A stretch of 64,000 nt of DNA from Pelobates cultripes (Eukaryota; Chordata; Amphibia; Anura; Pelobatidae), in NCBI GenBank assembly GCA_933207985.1, contig OW240921.1:106651209-106715208 (forward strand). The letters are read 5' to 3'. The position numbers were made by a program, and so were the translations under genes. Each line of letters starts with the position of its first letter. Position 1 is the stretch's first letter. Below the pieces are notes generated by a model. The model ran no database searches, was not told where the DNA came from, and worked only from the letters and a program-made list of their open reading frames with translations. Positions 61,510-64,000 of this stretch are shown one piece after another.

Positions 61510-61518
61510 TCTGACCTG
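61510..61518 (-). other. ZBTB16: ZBTB16 5' splice site
   Basis: Minus strand reads CACAG|GTCAGA with the intron starting at 61515. It matches AG|GT with G at +5 and a non-consensus C at +3. Reading through the donor gives only five more residues (SEIFS) before TAA at 61499-61497, and similarity to PLZF stops exactly at the AG, so the exon boundary is well supported. Confidence 0.88.
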
Positions 61519-62744
61519 TGATGTTCCACAGAATCATTATCTGGAAGGTTTGCCCCGCATACACTGCAACGCTCACTCAGGTTTCTACCATCGTTCTTCA
61601 TTCCAGCTGCAATCTCACCAAGTTTACTGAACAACTCCCTCTGAATGAAGCCTTGTGGGAGAAGTCCACCATATGCACTGAAGTCCATTGAAACAGCTAA
61701 AGCTGGCTGCATGTGAAGAGCAGATGCCATAGAGGTTGGCACACTGATCATGGATTCACCTTTGTGGTTAGGGAGGACGGAGTAGACACTGAGATGTTTC
61801 TCAGCATGGGACATTGCATGCTCAGTCCCACCGTGAAAGCCTGGGCCCAACTCAAGGGGCTGATCAGCAGCATTTTCATCACGATTAAAGTTAAGATCTC
61901 GAGCGCTAGTAATAACACTACTACGGGTTGGAGTTCCTGGACTTTCTTTGTTCTTTTCATCAGATTTGTCCCCAGCAGAAGCACTGGACTCTACAGTTGG
62001 GCTGTCTTGGTTAGAGACATCATCAACCTGCATGGCTTCTGTCTTCACCTCTGAAACGCTCTTAAGTCTACTGGTGGAGTGCAAGTCTAGTGCATTTTGT
62101 TGCAGTGCTCCTTGGAGCAATGACTGACCAATAGTCATCAGGCTATCAACAGCAGTCTTAGTGGGACTCATGCCCGAAAGTCCATATGATGTTGACACTG
62201 ATGGACTCTGGTCCACCAGGCTCTGGTTTCCTATACTGGCATAGCCACTCTCTTCACTGGAATGCTTTGTAGTCAACATGTTTTTGATAAACCTAGTTTT
62301 CCGTTCTTCCTCATCTTCCATGGCCCTATCTCCTGGACAGAGCTCTCCATCATTTTCTTCAGAAGTTTGAATGGTCTCTAAAATCTTCAGGCATTGCTCC
62401 TCCAAATACTCTATTTCGAGTATTTCTGCTGCATACAATAGATCGTCCAAGTCTTCAACCTTAGCTTGTAGTGTAGCTGTGTAAGCATACTCCAGAATCT
62501 GCTGAAAGGTCTTTGGTGACAGAAAGTCCAATGTGTAATGCTGACTACTTCGGTGGAAAAGGATCTCAAACATCTTACTAGTACAAGCCAAAACTGTCCT
62601 ATGGGCATGAAATTCTTGAGTGTCCACCATTATCACCACATCACACAGGGTTCCTGCAAGCCGCATTTGGTTGGCTTTGAGCAGAAGACCTGCAGGGTGA
62701 TTGGGATTCTGTAACTGTATCATACCCATATTAGTCAAATCCAT
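61516..62744 (-). CDS. ZBTB16: ZBTB16 (PLZF) first coding exon: BTB/POZ domain to split zinc finger 1
   Basis: Codes for 409 full codons plus two bases of an N-terminal PLZF fragment, nearly identical to the vertebrate protein from its first residues (MDLTNMGMIQLQNP). Residues ~10-122 are the BTB/POZ dimerisation and corepressor-binding domain; the charged-pocket pair D35 and R49 is present in the family numbering. Residues ~127-390 are the acidic and Ser/Thr-rich linker, with a VKTE sumoylation-type motif at K234 and proline-directed sites at S193 and T271. The conserved block around residues 355-380 (DFSAYGGLLPQGFIQRELFS) precedes zinc finger 1, of which only C393, C396 and H409 are encoded here. 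PLZF is a nuclear sequence-specific repressor that recruits NCoR/SMRT and HDACs. The start at 62744 is the family start. The exon stops within an Arg codon (AG|G, phase 2) at a donor; the other C2H2 fingers are outside the window. No frameshift or internal stop is seen. Confidence 0.97.
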
Positions 62745-62816
62745 AATTCTCCGGGGGTTTAGTCATTAGGCTGTCTGGCTCTTCTTATGATGGACTAAGC
62801 TTGGAAACCAACAGAC
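62745..62816 (-). other. ZBTB16: Probable 5' UTR part of the ZBTB16 exon
   Basis: Immediately upstream of the ATG the minus strand runs 72 nt back to an acceptor-like site. A pyrimidine-rich tract (TTTTCACTTTATCCATAG on the minus strand) ends in AG at 62818-62817, so the exon would begin at 62816. ZBTB16 in other vertebrates has its ATG near the start of its second exon, which fits a short non-coding lead here. The exact acceptor is inferred; other AG dinucleotides are nearby. No TATA box or CpG-rich promoter is visible. Confidence 0.55.
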
Positions 62817-63968
62817 CTATGGATAAAGTGAAAATGAAAAATCTTTAGTCATCAAAACATAGCATTGAAAGCCAATTATGGGAGCGGTAGTGGGTTTAAG
62901 CAGGTTAAAACATAAAATCAGATTTATGAGTATTTTAGAGTTATTTTTCTTACAAGCACATTATTGTAAATAGACCATGTTACAAAGTGTTTTATACGGC
63001 CCTGTATAAAACACTCATCCTTTCACTCCTCATACATTAGGGTAGTCTTCAAGATTAGTAAAGTAATTATTTCAAAAAAGATCCTGTATTGACAATTTTT
63101 TTCAAATGAAAATAACACAACAAAACTAAAATGAGTGACAAATCAATCACTGTTTCAAAGAGACCATGGTGTAAAAACTAAATGAGTTGAGCGGATTTAG
63201 AATCCGTTATTATGTCATCTATTTGAAAACCTAGATAGTAAAACTTTAAAATTATTTAAAAAGGCACCAAAATTGTTAACAAGTAAATTGAACAAATCTG
63301 GCTTACATTAACAAGAGGGTTTGGTTCAAAAATGAGTTTACAACACTCCAATACTGGACATGATGGGATCAGAATTAAAATTATACAGCACCAACAAAGC
63401 CTGACCCATTATTAATAATGTGAAAGAGTTGGGGGAAGAATTCACGGCAAAACACCTTCCTGTGCGATTTCTATAAGACAGCTTTTTAGGTTTGTAAGAT
63501 CACCAAAAAAAAAAAAAAAGTTAGGAAAATCCAAAATTTGTTCTACTTTTTATCAATTATTCTCAAATAAAACCACGAATGGACCTTACCAGATAACAAA
63601 AGCACAAGTAGAGCTATTCACTAAACAATTTATTGGAATTCAAAATTGAATGTCAACGTTTAGCGTAAAACAAACATTTTTCAAAGCTATATTGGGTAAA
63701 ACTTCCAATACAAATATTCAGCATTTTTCTCAATAGTACTCCAAAGATGCACTATATATAAAAAAGGCAGTATGTCCATCTTAACATTCTAAGTATTTTG
63801 TAGTCGTTATCATTTGCACAATTCTGGTAAGCACTCTTAAGGTTTAAATGCTTTCTTAATTTCTATCAGTGGGTGACTATCAGTGGGTAAGGAAACAGGA
63901 TTCCATATTATATATCTAAAATGTCAAGAGAGACATCGAATATAAAACACGGATAGCCCTTTAAAAAT
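62817..63968 (-). other. ZBTB16: End of the ZBTB16 intron upstream of the first coding exon
   Basis: AT-rich non-coding sequence between the inferred acceptor and the window end. No open frame, CpG-rich promoter or clear repeat was seen, apart from a poly-A run near 63508-63522 and a miniature-element end at 63969. Confidence 0.5.
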
Positions 63969-64000
63969 CAGGCTGCCCCAAACTACGGCCCTCCAGATGT
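63969..64000 (+). mobile_element. Left end of a small hAT-type element, cut by the window edge
   Basis: CAGGCTGCCCCAAACTACGG and 'ccctccagatgt' match the usual start of a widespread vertebrate miniature hAT element of the same style as 58960-59098. The rest lies beyond the window; the preceding 8 bp (TTAAAAAT) would be its target duplication. Confidence 0.7.

Larger units (their letters stand above)
1..61515 (-). other. ZBTB16: ZBTB16 intron after the first coding exon (partial, at least 61.5 kb)
   Basis: All sequence downstream of the donor on the minus strand lacks a recognisable zinc-finger exon. I looked for the finger-1/2 continuation (KLHSG..., YGCELCGKRF-like) on the minus strand, especially near candidate MHLLAH codons, and saw none. 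The mammalian gene also has very long introns after this exon. The intron is dominated by transposon-derived sequence, listed separately. A small diverged exon could be missed by eye. Confidence 0.75.

Noticed and set aside
1..61515. Remaining ZBTB16 zinc-finger exons
   Set aside because: Searched by eye on the minus strand for CX2C...HX3-4H text with PLZF-like residues and for the finger-1 continuation; none found, so not annotated.
61713..62054. 113-codon plus-strand open frame opposite the ZBTB16 exon
   Set aside because: Shadow of the conserved coding exon; no independent similarity and no start context.

Overview
The window reads as vertebrate nuclear DNA, most likely from an anuran (frog or toad). 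It is AT-rich, intron-dominated and packed with DNA-transposon debris: TTAA-flanked miniature elements, hAT-type miniature elements and Tc1-like relics. It also holds an L2-type LINE and a Penelope-like element with a GIY-YIG domain. The family is not decidable from the sequence. The repeat set looks to me like that of non-pipid frogs such as Pelobates, but that is an impression from memory and not a result.

There is one real gene. On the minus strand, 62744 to 61516 encodes the first coding exon of ZBTB16 (PLZF): the BTB/POZ domain, the acidic and serine-rich linker, and half of the first C2H2 zinc finger. It ends at a splice donor (intron begins at 61515). The remaining zinc-finger exons would lie further along the minus strand, at lower coordinates. 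I found none, so bases 1 to 61515 are best read as one intron of at least 61.5 kb whose far end is outside the window. Bases above 62816 are the end of the upstream intron.

Layout of the intron, left to right: a 260-bp purine-strand octamer satellite (118-376); a TTAA element (711-1277); an L2 LINE 3' end (3350-4268, minus); three copies of one hAT-type miniature element (6040-6682, 12078-12670, 21766-22631), two with perfect 8-bp target duplications; a decayed Penelope-like element (17090-19321); two unrelated Tc1-like transposase pseudogenes (24850-25677 plus, 27559-28624 minus); an unclassified ~200-bp quasi-tandem block (28740-29450); and a hAT foldback with a perfect 8-bp duplication (36029-36341). 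Many TTAA-bounded elements in several families follow (29720, 32098, 43378, 49259, 51202, 54120, 59353, 60029, 61434 end). Two large (1.5-1.8 kb) TTAA elements with 'TTAACCCCTTAA'-type ends lie at 44939-46727 and 52375-53913, and a foldback with 102-bp arms at 48081-48310.

The most interesting structural signal is in the TTAA elements. They are built from chains of internal stem-loops, and homologous stems differ between copies in a paired (compensatory) way. One such element with five stem-loops sits only 78 nt downstream of the ZBTB16 5' splice site. Two sites show one TTAA element inserted inside an older one. No ribosomal, transfer or CRISPR sequences and no second protein-coding gene were seen.
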